NCBI RefSeq assembly: GCF_001610875.1
Contig: NZ_CP011272.1
Span: 1,965,988-2,029,987, forward strand
Length of the DNA stretch: 64,000 bases
Direction of reading: 5' to 3'
From: Pirellula sp. SH-Sr6A
GTDB lineage: Bacteria > Planctomycetota > Planctomycetia > Pirellulales > Pirellulaceae
The notes beneath the pieces were generated by a model. It was not told the origin of the DNA. It saw only the letters and a list, made by a program, of their open reading frames with translations, and searched no databases. Made by a program: the position numbers and the translations under genes. Of this stretch, positions 46,417-55,390 are shown in pieces; within the stretch, counting starts at the first letter, position 1; every line of letters begins with the position of its first letter.

Positions 46417-49267
46417 CTACCACGCAAAATACTTCGCCCACGATCTGACCAAGCGATGTGCTTCCGATAATCTGGAGAAGTTAGCAGGTGCACTCGTGGA
46501 TGCTCAAGTAGACCTGAACCCACACCAGGTTGAAGCAGCGCTTTTCGCGTTCCGTTCGCCTTTGTCACGTGGTGCAATGCTTGCTGATGAAGTGGGCCTT
46601 GGAAAAACCATCGAAGCCGGGCTTGTGCTATCCCAAAAGTGGGCGGAGCGAAAACGCAAGTTACTGGTCATAACCCCTGCCAGCCTTAGAAAACAGTGGC
46701 ATCAGGAACTCTCGGAAAAGTTCTTTCTGCCGTGCTGTATCCTGGAGGCGAAGTCCTACAACGCCGCTATTAGGGCTGGATCACTTCAGCCTTTCCGGCC
46801 CAATCAAGAAATAGTGGTAATTTGTTCGTACCAGTTTGCTCGATCCAAGGCATCTGACGTTGCCAATATCCACTGGGATTTGGCTGTTATCGACGAAGCC
46901 CATCGTCTTCGAAACGTCTATAAGCCATCCAACGTCATAGCCAACATCTTAAAGAGTGCTTTAATCAAATCGCCCAAACTCTTACTGACGGCGACACCGC
47001 TTCAGAATTCGCTGCTGGAACTGTTTGGACTGGTCAGTTTCATCGACGAACACGCATTTGGCGATCTGAAGAGTTTCCGTGAGCAGTTTGCCAACTTGAG
47101 CGAGGATGAGGTGTTTCAAACGCTAAAAGCTCGCCTCGCTCCGATTTGTCATAGGACCCTCCGACGCCAAGTGCTGGAGTATGTGCCCTACACCAAACGG
47201 CACGCCCTTGTCGAGGAATTCACCCCTGCTGAAAGCGAAGATCGCCTTTACAACGAAGTATCCGCTTATCTCCAACGAGACAACCTTCAGGCTCTCCCTG
47301 CCAGTCAGCGTAGTCTCATGACTCTAGTGCTAAGAAAACTACTGGCATCTAGTACTTTCGCGATTGCAGGGGCGTTAGACACATTGATTGCCCGACTCAA
47401 AGACAAAGCTGACGAGAAGCCGGAAGAAAAGCTTCTCGAAGACGAACTCGACGATGATTACGAGGTTCTGGACGAAATCGCTGAAGAATGGGGCGACGAC
47501 TCTGCTGATCAGGAACCTTTGTCGGAACAGGATCGAACAGCCCTGGAACGCGAAATTCTTGATCTTGAGGCATTCCGCGATCTGGCACTGACCATCACTC
47601 AGAACGCAAAAGGCAAGGCCCTCCTGCAAGGTTTAGATAAGGCATTTGCCGAGACTGTTCGACTCGGTGCAGCGAAAAAAGCAATTATCTTCACTGAATC
47701 GCGGAAGACGCAAGAGTATCTCCTAAGACTGCTCCAAGACAGCTCTTATGCAGACGGAATCGTCCTGTTCAATGGATCGAACACGGACGACAAGTCAAAA
47801 ACAATATACGTCGAATGGATCAAGCGAAATGCAGGGTCTGAAAAAGTCTCCGGCTCCCGCACTGCTGACATGCGGTCAGCACTTGTGGATTATTTCCGCG
47901 ATTCCGGCACTATCATGATCGCGACAGAAGCGGCGGCAGAGGGCATCAATCTGCAGTTTTGCTCGCTTGTGGTCAATTATGACTTGCCTTGGAACCCTCA
48001 GCGAATCGAACAACGAATCGGTCGGTGTCATCGCTATGGACAGAAGCACGACGTCGTAGTCGTAAACTTCCTTAATCGTAACAATGAGGCCGACCAGCGG
48101 GTCTTTGAACTGCTTGATCAGAAGTTCAAACTGTTCGAGGGTGTCTTCGGCGCCTCCGATGAGGTTCTCGGAGCCATCGAATCCGGTGTCGATTTTGAGA
48201 AACGCATAGCTCGAATTTATCAAGACTGTCGGACTCCTGACGAAATCCGAGTCTCCTTTGCTCGCCTCCAGGATGAACTGACAACTCAAATCAACGAAGC
48301 GATCACGAACACCCGCAAGCAACTACTGGAAAACTTCGACGAAGAAGTCCACGAGAAACTGAAAGTGTCAAAAAGCGAGAGCCTTGGATTTCAGAGTCGG
48401 TATGAACGAATGCTGATGCGTTTATCCCGACATGAGCTGAATGGACATGCGAACTTTGCGGAATCGGAGGACGCCTTCGATCTTACGGTTAGCCCATTTC
48501 CCGAATTGGATATTCCACTGGGGCGTTACGAGTTGCCTCGGCGCAGTGGTGATGCCCACCTTTACCGTCTCGGCCACCCACTCGCCCGTCGTCTGGTCCA
48601 ACAAGCCACGTCACGTGTTCTTTTTCCTGCTGAAGTCATCTTCGACTGGCCAGAAACCCGACCCAGAGTTGGAGCACTTGAGCAGTACCGGGGCTGTTCG
48701 GGCGAAATGGTTGTCAGCAAACTGAGCGTAGAGTCAATGGATCAGGCCGAGGACATTCTCTTGACAGCAGCAATGGTAAATGATGGGCGGATGTTGCCTG
48801 CCGACGTCGCGAGCAAGTTTTTTTCCTTAATCGCCACGGACGTCCGCCCTTTAACAACATTCGAACTGGATTCACGACTTGAAGTCGCGATCAACAAGCT
48901 GCAAGCCGAAGCGAGACAAAAGATATCCGAGCGTAATGGAAGGCTCTTTGAAGAAGAAGCCAGCAAGCTTGACGGTTGGGCGGAAGACCTCAAGGTTGGC
49001 CTCGAACGCGAGATCAAAGACCTTGACCGACAACTAAAGGAGGCACGTCGCGCCGTGTCGGCAGCCCTAAGCCTTGAAGACAAACTGGCCGGACAGAAGC
49101 AATTGAAGAAGCTCGAATCGGAACGAAATGAAAAGCGGCGTAAGCTGTTCGTCGCCCAGGACGATATCGAGCAGCGCCGGGACAAACTAATTGAGTCCGT
49201 GCAGGCGAAACTCGAACAGAAAGTAACGCACGAACAGGTGCTTTCGATTTGTTGGAGGATCGTATGA
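46394..49267 (+). CDS. SNF2-family helicase
   Basis: A 957-residue protein, counting from the ATG at 46394 (overlap of 23 bp with the regulator; an ATG at 46406 is also possible). The SF2 motor has Walker A ADEVGLGKTIEAG (Lys71), DEAH (167-170) in VIDEAHRLRN, LLLTATPLQNS, and motif VI QRIGRCHRYGQKHDVVVVNFL, the SNF2/HepA pattern. An acidic insert (about residues 340-380) and a long coiled coil at the C-terminus (RRAVSAALSLEDKLAGQKQLKKLESERNEKRRK) are also clear. Such helicases occur beside type III-like Mod/Res genes in defence loci and probably remodel DNA or move along invading DNA. Confidence 0.93.
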   Translation: MWVTMLTDYHAKYFAHDLTKRCASDNLEKLAGALVDAQVDLNPHQVEAALFAFRSPLSRGAMLADEVGLGKTIEAGLVLSQKWAERKRKLLVITPASLRKQWHQELSEKFFLPCCILEAKSYNAAIRAGSLQPFRPNQEIVVICSYQFARSKASDVANIHWDLAVIDEAHRLRNVYKPSNVIANILKSALIKSPKLLLTATPLQNSLLELFGLVSFIDEHAFGDLKSFREQFANLSEDEVFQTLKARLAPICHRTLRRQVLEYVPYTKRHALVEEFTPAESEDRLYNEVSAYLQRDNLQALPASQRSLMTLVLRKLLASSTFAIAGALDTLIARLKDKADEKPEEKLLEDELDDDYEVLDEIAEEWGDDSADQEPLSEQDRTALEREILDLEAFRDLALTITQNAKGKALLQGLDKAFAETVRLGAAKKAIIFTESRKTQEYLLRLLQDSSYADGIVLFNGSNTDDKSKTIYVEWIKRNAGSEKVSGSRTADMRSALVDYFRDSGTIMIATEAAAEGINLQFCSLVVNYDLPWNPQRIEQRIGRCHRYGQKHDVVVVNFLNRNNEADQRVFELLDQKFKLFEGVFGASDEVLGAIESGVDFEKRIARIYQDCRTPDEIRVSFARLQDELTTQINEAITNTRKQLLENFDEEVHEKLKVSKSESLGFQSRYERMLMRLSRHELNGHANFAESEDAFDLTVSPFPELDIPLGRYELPRRSGDAHLYRLGHPLARRLVQQATSRVLFPAEVIFDWPETRPRVGALEQYRGCSGEMVVSKLSVESMDQAEDILLTAAMVNDGRMLPADVASKFFSLIATDVRPLTTFELDSRLEVAINKLQAEARQKISERNGRLFEEEASKLDGWAEDLKVGLEREIKDLDRQLKEARRAVSAALSLEDKLAGQKQLKKLESERNEKRRKLFVAQDDIEQRRDKLIESVQAKLEQKVTHEQVLSICWRIV

Positions 49268-51057
49268 ACGTCGAGAAACCTTACGAGATTGACCATATTC
49301 CAAAGCACTTGCATGGATTGTTCGACGGCAAAGTACCGCCAGCATCCAGTGGCAAGACGGAGCAGGAAAGAGAAAACAACTTCCTTTCTCGCTCGCTCGC
49401 AGCATTTTCAGTTCACAAGCTCAGTGGGTGCACGCTTGACGAGGCAGCCAGTTCTATCGTTGACGGTGGAGGCGATGGTGGCATTGATGCAGTTTACTAT
49501 TCCCCAATCTCAAACACTCTTTGGCTTGTTCAGTCGAAGTTCATCGAAAATGGACGCGGCGAACCCGATCTCGGAGAAGCAAGTAAATTCAAAGATGGGA
49601 TCGACAACTTACTTTCCGGTAAGTGGAACGCGTTCCTAAAGAACAATGCTTGGGCAAGACGCATTCCTCTCATCAAGAAGCTTATGGAAGACCAAAGCGT
49701 CCTTCATGTTAAAGCAGTACTCGTATACTCCGGGATTAACGCCGTATCCGAAGATCGCCTGCGGCTCTTCGAAACGCTAGAGTCACGCTACAACCACGGC
49801 GACGAGTTCCTTCGCTTTGGGACATATAGCCTTGTCAGCGTTCACGATTGGCTAACTGGAGCTGATGCCGCCGCAGGAGTAGATAGGGTCGAACTTGAAA
49901 TTCTTAAGCCGGGGTGGGTGATCGAGCCGTACCAGACCATCTACGGTCAGGTTCGGGTCGCAGACGTGGCGGCTCTTTATGAGACCCATCGCGCCGCCTT
50001 AGTCGAGGCAAACCTCCGGCGCTACAAAGGGCTGACGGAAGTCAACAAACGGATCAAGGAAACACTGCAAGCCGAGGGAAAGCATTTCTTTTACTTGAAC
50101 AATGGCTTGACGGCCTATTGCTTGAGACTCGACGTTGCGGCTACCGACCGAGCCAATACGGAGAAAAAGAAGATTACCGCAAGGGGGTTCTCCATAGTCA
50201 ATGGAGCGCAAACTATCGGCACCATCCATGCCGCAAATGCAGGTGGCGATGGTTTCGTTTTCCTGAAGATCATCTCCCTTGAGAAATGCGAAAAGGAAGC
50301 TGCCTTCGCCCGACGGATCACAGAATCCACCAACTTCCAGAATCAGATCAGCCCGCGAGACTTCGTCGCCCTCGACGAGCAACACGAACGGATTGCTCTC
50401 CAACTCGAAATGGATGGCATTCACTACCACTTCAAGGAAGCTGATGACGTTCCCGAACCGGACGCCACCAATTTTACGCTCGACGAAGCCGCGACCGCTC
50501 TGGCGTGCTTAGAGCCGGACAAGGATTGCGACTATTGTTCCATGCTCCTGAGTAACCGAAAGGCTCTCTGGTCAGCCGAACCCGTCTACCCGAAGGACAG
50601 ACCTCAAGAGAGCTTGTGCGAGCGAATGTTTCGCCGCGACCGTTCCTCGCGAAAAGTATGGCGAGCCGTACAGCTACGACGCATCGTTATCGAGCGATTG
50701 AACGGCGAGCGTCCCGCTGCCGGTGCCCGGCGCGAGTTCTACGAGAATGCCCGCTGGCTTGTTCTGCATCTACTTTTTCTGCGAGAGCATCTCGAACAAG
50801 GGGAGACGCTCGCCCTTACCGAGGAGGAAAAGGCCAGGGCTGCGGCACAGACATTGGAGATCGCAAACGCGATTTGGGCCACAGCCCAAGAAGCTGGCTT
50901 CGTGTCGGCCACCGAACCATACACTTCGCCCAGGCACTTCAAATCGGTTTTTTGCAACGCGGCTGACTGCCAGAAGTTGAAAGCCGGAGCGATGAGGAAG
51001 CTCAACGAGAAGCCGACGGCAATAGCCTCGGACGGCATAGAGGAAGCCAAGGTATGA
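49264..51057 (+). CDS. Nuclease-fused AIPR abortive-infection protein
   Basis: A 597-residue protein from the ATG at 49264 (ATGA overlap with the SNF2 stop; GGAGGA at 49254-49259). An N-terminal restriction-type nuclease motif is visible: DGGIDAVYYS with Asp75 and LVQSKF with Gln90 and Lys92 (D-QxK). The AIPR domain follows (about residues 225-420): FFYLNNGLTAYC, GFSIVNGAQTIG, RITESTNFQNQISPRDFVALDEQHERIALQLE. AIPR proteins are linked to abortive infection. It overlaps the Mod gene by ATGA. Confidence 0.88.
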   Translation: MNVEKPYEIDHIPKHLHGLFDGKVPPASSGKTEQERENNFLSRSLAAFSVHKLSGCTLDEAASSIVDGGGDGGIDAVYYSPISNTLWLVQSKFIENGRGEPDLGEASKFKDGIDNLLSGKWNAFLKNNAWARRIPLIKKLMEDQSVLHVKAVLVYSGINAVSEDRLRLFETLESRYNHGDEFLRFGTYSLVSVHDWLTGADAAAGVDRVELEILKPGWVIEPYQTIYGQVRVADVAALYETHRAALVEANLRRYKGLTEVNKRIKETLQAEGKHFFYLNNGLTAYCLRLDVAATDRANTEKKKITARGFSIVNGAQTIGTIHAANAGGDGFVFLKIISLEKCEKEAAFARRITESTNFQNQISPRDFVALDEQHERIALQLEMDGIHYHFKEADDVPEPDATNFTLDEAATALACLEPDKDCDYCSMLLSNRKALWSAEPVYPKDRPQESLCERMFRRDRSSRKVWRAVQLRRIVIERLNGERPAAGARREFYENARWLVLHLLFLREHLEQGETLALTEEEKARAAAQTLEIANAIWATAQEAGFVSATEPYTSPRHFKSVFCNAADCQKLKAGAMRKLNEKPTAIASDGIEEAKV

Positions 51058-52703
51058 CCCAACGGAAGCAAAAACTTGAACTCACATGGATTGGCAAAGA
51101 TGTGCGTCCAAAGTTGGAGCCTCGCATTCTCCTTGAAGATCAGGCTCGCTCTTACGTTGCTGACGTTCGCGTAACCAACAAAGACATATTCGATAACCGA
51201 TTGATTTTCGGAGATAATCTACTCGCACTAAAAGCCCTCGAATCTGAGTTCACTGGCAAAGTTAAGTGCGTGTTCATCGACCCGCCGTACAACACGGGAA
51301 GTGCTTTTACGCATTACGACGACGGGCTGGAGCATTCCATTTGGCTAGGACTGATGCGCGACCGACTAGAAATTATTAAACGGTTGCTGGTGGACGATGG
51401 TTCGCTCTGGATCACCATTGACGACAACGAGGCCCACTATCTGAAAGTGTTGTGCGATGAGGTGTTTGGACGCGGGTGTTTTGTTACCGCTTTCATTTGG
51501 AAAAAAGTTGATAGCCCAAATGACAACAAGGTTCCGATCACTCCAGACCACGAATACTTGCTGTGCTTTACGAAAACGCCAGGTGCTAGACCATTCAAGC
51601 AAAAACAAGATGATTCAATATTGTCCGCGTATCGAAAACCCGATGCTGAATCTGACAGGCCGTATCGTGATCGCCTATTGAAGAAGAACGGCAAAAACAG
51701 TCTTCGCTCAGACCGTCCTTCAATGTTTTTTCCTTTGACTGCGCCCGACGGAACAGAAGTACTGCCGATTCATGATGACGGTCGTGAAGCGCGATGGGCA
51801 ATGGGGAAAGCTGGCGTTGATGAGTTAATTAAAAAGAACGAATTGATCTGGAAGAAGCGAGAAAACGGCTGGATTCCTTACACCCGCGAATATGCTCCCA
51901 ACAGCCCAGCGCGGCCATATCCAACAATATGGAATGACCTTGACACAACGAGACAAACAAAGTCGCATCAAAAAAAACTATTTGGTGAAGATGTTTTCGA
52001 TACCCCAAAACCCGAAGACATGCTCAAGCGAGTTCTGGACATTTCCACCAATCCTGGTGATCTCGTGCTCGACTCATTCGCGGGTTCTGGCACGACTGGG
52101 GCAGTAGCCCACAAGATGGGGCGTGGATGGATTATGATCGAGCTTGGTGATCATTGTCACACGCACATAATTCCTCGAATGAAAAAGGTAATCGACGGAC
52201 AAGATCCCGGTGGTGTCACTGAAGTAACATCCTGGAAGGGCGGTGGTGGTTTTCGCTACTTCAAGCTTGCACCGAGCCTGTTGATGCAGGACAAGTGGAG
52301 TCAGTGGGTTATCAGCAAAGAATACAACGCTTCAATGCTGGCCGAGGCACTCTGCAAGCTCGAAGGCTTCCGCTACGAGCCATCGGACAGCATCTTCTGG
52401 ATGCAAGGTCGTAGCACGGAGACCGACTTTCTCTATTGCACCACGCAAACTCTTAGTGTGGAGCAGCTGAACCAAATCTCCGAAGAAGTAGGCGATGGCC
52501 GGACTCTTCTGGTGCTGTGCAGTGCCTTCCGAGGCAAGTCCGACAATTGGCCAAACCTGACTGTTAAGAAGATCCCAAAGGCTGTCTTGCACAAGTGTGA
52601 GTGGGGTCACGACGATTATTCGCTCAAAGTGGAGAACCTACCTAAGCCACCCAAGAAACAACGCACCTCTCTGTTTGACTACATGGAAGGGGGTGACGAA
52701 TGA
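51054..52703 (+). CDS. Type III-like Mod DNA methyltransferase
   Basis: A 549-residue amino-methyltransferase of beta class: motif IV DPPYNTGS (Asp76-Tyr79) comes first, then a long target-recognition region and motif I FAGSGTTGA (about 342). FIDPPYN and DDGSLWITIDDNEAH fit type III Mod subunits. The C-terminal region (about 400-549) has no motif I recognise. It would methylate one strand of an asymmetric site. It is translationally coupled to AIPR and Res (both ATGA). Confidence 0.93.
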   Translation: MTQRKQKLELTWIGKDVRPKLEPRILLEDQARSYVADVRVTNKDIFDNRLIFGDNLLALKALESEFTGKVKCVFIDPPYNTGSAFTHYDDGLEHSIWLGLMRDRLEIIKRLLVDDGSLWITIDDNEAHYLKVLCDEVFGRGCFVTAFIWKKVDSPNDNKVPITPDHEYLLCFTKTPGARPFKQKQDDSILSAYRKPDAESDRPYRDRLLKKNGKNSLRSDRPSMFFPLTAPDGTEVLPIHDDGREARWAMGKAGVDELIKKNELIWKKRENGWIPYTREYAPNSPARPYPTIWNDLDTTRQTKSHQKKLFGEDVFDTPKPEDMLKRVLDISTNPGDLVLDSFAGSGTTGAVAHKMGRGWIMIELGDHCHTHIIPRMKKVIDGQDPGGVTEVTSWKGGGGFRYFKLAPSLLMQDKWSQWVISKEYNASMLAEALCKLEGFRYEPSDSIFWMQGRSTETDFLYCTTQTLSVEQLNQISEEVGDGRTLLVLCSAFRGKSDNWPNLTVKKIPKAVLHKCEWGHDDYSLKVENLPKPPKKQRTSLFDYMEGGDE

Positions 52704-55390
52704 ATCGCCACGTCAACAATGTCGCGGGAAGGCTCAGCCTACGGTCCCCGCAACGAGAATCTCTAGAAGTTCTCGCTCGTATCTGTGAAATTGCTCCACC
52801 TACTAAGGACGCCGACCGCACTGCGGCTTTGGCGGCGATCCGGTCTGAATTTGCAGGCGTGACCGACTTTGAGCGAGAGTTTCCCTCTATATGCTTTGCA
52901 CTTGCAACCGGCGTTGGCAAAACACGGCTAATGGGGGCTTTCATCAGTTATCTCTACATCGCGCATGGTGTCCGCAACTTTTTCGTGCTGGCGCCGAACT
53001 TGACGATATATAACAAGCTGATAAGTGATTTCAGCAACTGTACGAAACCTAAGTATGTTTTTCAGGGTATTCAAGATTTTGCCATTAATCCACCTTCAAT
53101 TATTACCGGCGATAATTACGAGTCCCAGGCTCGCACGCTATTCGACAGACCTGAAGATTGCAAAATCAACATCTTTAACATTTCGAAAATCTCAAGCGAA
53201 GTCCGAGGTGGGAAGCAACTCAAGATGCGCCGCCTCTCAGAATACATCGGACAAAGTTATTTCGAGTATCTGAGTCAGCAAAGCGACCTCGTTCTGCTGA
53301 TGGATGAATCGCATCGATATCGCGCCAGTGCGGGCGTAAGGGCAATTAACGACCTTAAGCCAGTTCTTGGATTGGAACTGACTGCTACCCCATTCGTAGA
53401 GACAAGTAAGGGAGCAATTCCGTTCAAAAATGTTGTAGTCGATTACCCGCTGGCGAAGGCAATGGCTGATGGTTTCGTAAAGGAACCGGCTGTCGTCACC
53501 CGCAAGGACTTTAACCCGTCAGGCATGTCGAGAGATGAGATTGAACGCTTGAAACTGGAAGATGGCGTGCGCTTGCACGAACAGGTCAAGGTCGAACTGG
53601 AGACCTATGCCCGGCAGACCGGCCAGCCGATTGTCAAACCGTTCGTGTTGGTTATCGCCCGGGACACTGCTCACGCTAGCGAACTGCTGAGATTAATTCA
53701 GGACGATACGTTTTTTGATGGTCGCTACAAGGAGCACGTAATCCAGGTCGATTCGAGCAAGACCGGTGTCGAAGAAGACAGGATGATTCAGGATTTGCTT
53801 GCGGTCGAAAACGAAGAGTCACCAACGGAGATCGTAATTCACGTCAATATGCTCAAGGAGGGCTGGGACGTAACGAATCTTTACACAATCGTTCCACTCC
53901 GGGCCGCGAATGCTCGCATTTTGATCGAGCAGAGCATCGGACGCGGCCTTCGCTTGCCCTACGGCAAACGTACTGGCGTGAACACAGTTGACCGACTTAA
54001 CATTATCGCCCACGACAAATTTCAGGAGATCGTGGATGAGGCGAAGCGGTCGGATTCTCCGATCCGTCTGCAACAACTCGTGTTGGATGCCTCCCAACTC
54101 GAGCAGAACACGGTATCGGTTATCTCAACTTCGGCTGTAGCGGAGCAATTAGGGCTGACTGAACCACAGGTAACATTAATCGGAAGCGAGGCTACGTCGC
54201 CTGCCATCAAACCCATCTTCGCTACGGAAGCCGAAAAACAGGTTGCAAAGGTTGCATACGAAGTCATCCGCTCCTTCGAGGGTAAAACGGACTTGGCTCC
54301 GACCGTCGCATCTCTTCAAAAGAAGGAAATTCAGGAGCAGTTGGTTGCGGAAGTGAAGCGACGACTCGGCCCGCAGCAACAGGAAATGTTCGCAGAAGCC
54401 AACGCGGTGGCTGCCGTCGTCGCCAAAACGACCAAACAAGTTGTCTTGGGCACCATCGACATACCTCGCATCATCGTCGTGCCGAAGGACGAAGTGAAGA
54501 GCGGCTTCAAGCTTTTCAAATTGAATCTGACCTCATTGCGGTATCCCGTGCCGTCGGACGAACTCGTTGCCCAAACATTGAGAACGGGGGAGCAAGAAAG
54601 CATCAGCCTGGGACGCGGCGGCATCGAGGAGCAACGGCTGGAGGATTATATTGTCGGCGGCCTGGTGGACTTCGATGACGTATCGTACGACGACCATTCC
54701 GATTTGCTCTACGATCTTGCGGCCCAGACGGTGGCCCACTTGAAAGGTTATCTCAACCACGATCAAGACGTCCGAAAGGTTCTCAGGGTCCACCAAAAGC
54801 CGATTTCGGCTTTGATTCACTCGCAGATGATGGAACATTTCTGGGAGGAATTGACCGGCTACGATGCGGAAGTCAGCAAGGGCTTCACCGAACTTCGCCC
54901 AAGCGCGTACACCGCCAATGCAAAAGACACCGTGCTAGATTATCGGCAGCCCCCATCTGAAAAGTCGAAGATTGGACAGTATCTATTCAGTGGCTTTGAA
55001 CGCAGCCTCTACCGGCTCACAAAATTTCAATCAAACACGGAACGGATGCTTGCCATTATTCTTGAGAAAGACTCCCTTCGGTGGTTCCGACCTGCCAAAG
55101 GGCAATTTCAAATCTTCTTTAAGTCTGGACATGAACATCAAGAGTACGTCCCAGACTTTGTTGCGGATACAGACGACTGTATATTGATGATTGAGACAAA
55201 AGCCGGTGGAATGAAAGATGACGCCGTTGTTGCCGCAAAACGTGAGGCAGCATTGAAGTGGTGCGAGCATGCCACGGCCTATTCTGAACAACATGGCGGA
55301 AAGCCATGGAATTATGCATTAATCCCACATGAGATGGTTGCAGAAAACATGACACTTAAGGGATTGATCCTTGCAGCCGGGGGCGCTTAG
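52700..55390 (+). CDS. Type III-like Res helicase-endonuclease
   Basis: An 896-residue protein. The SF2 motor has Walker A ATGVGKT (Lys74), DESH (202-205), and motif VI-like IEQSIGRGLRLPYGKR. The C-terminus has the PD-(D/E)xK nuclease PDFVADTDDCILMIETKAGG with Asp819, Glu832 and Lys834. It has the usual type III Res layout. The TAG at 55388 directly abuts the next ATG at 55391. Confidence 0.94.
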   Translation: MNRHVNNVAGRLSLRSPQRESLEVLARICEIAPPTKDADRTAALAAIRSEFAGVTDFEREFPSICFALATGVGKTRLMGAFISYLYIAHGVRNFFVLAPNLTIYNKLISDFSNCTKPKYVFQGIQDFAINPPSIITGDNYESQARTLFDRPEDCKINIFNISKISSEVRGGKQLKMRRLSEYIGQSYFEYLSQQSDLVLLMDESHRYRASAGVRAINDLKPVLGLELTATPFVETSKGAIPFKNVVVDYPLAKAMADGFVKEPAVVTRKDFNPSGMSRDEIERLKLEDGVRLHEQVKVELETYARQTGQPIVKPFVLVIARDTAHASELLRLIQDDTFFDGRYKEHVIQVDSSKTGVEEDRMIQDLLAVENEESPTEIVIHVNMLKEGWDVTNLYTIVPLRAANARILIEQSIGRGLRLPYGKRTGVNTVDRLNIIAHDKFQEIVDEAKRSDSPIRLQQLVLDASQLEQNTVSVISTSAVAEQLGLTEPQVTLIGSEATSPAIKPIFATEAEKQVAKVAYEVIRSFEGKTDLAPTVASLQKKEIQEQLVAEVKRRLGPQQQEMFAEANAVAAVVAKTTKQVVLGTIDIPRIIVVPKDEVKSGFKLFKLNLTSLRYPVPSDELVAQTLRTGEQESISLGRGGIEEQRLEDYIVGGLVDFDDVSYDDHSDLLYDLAAQTVAHLKGYLNHDQDVRKVLRVHQKPISALIHSQMMEHFWEELTGYDAEVSKGFTELRPSAYTANAKDTVLDYRQPPSEKSKIGQYLFSGFERSLYRLTKFQSNTERMLAIILEKDSLRWFRPAKGQFQIFFKSGHEHQEYVPDFVADTDDCILMIETKAGGMKDDAVVAAKREAALKWCEHATAYSEQHGGKPWNYALIPHEMVAENMTLKGLILAAGGA

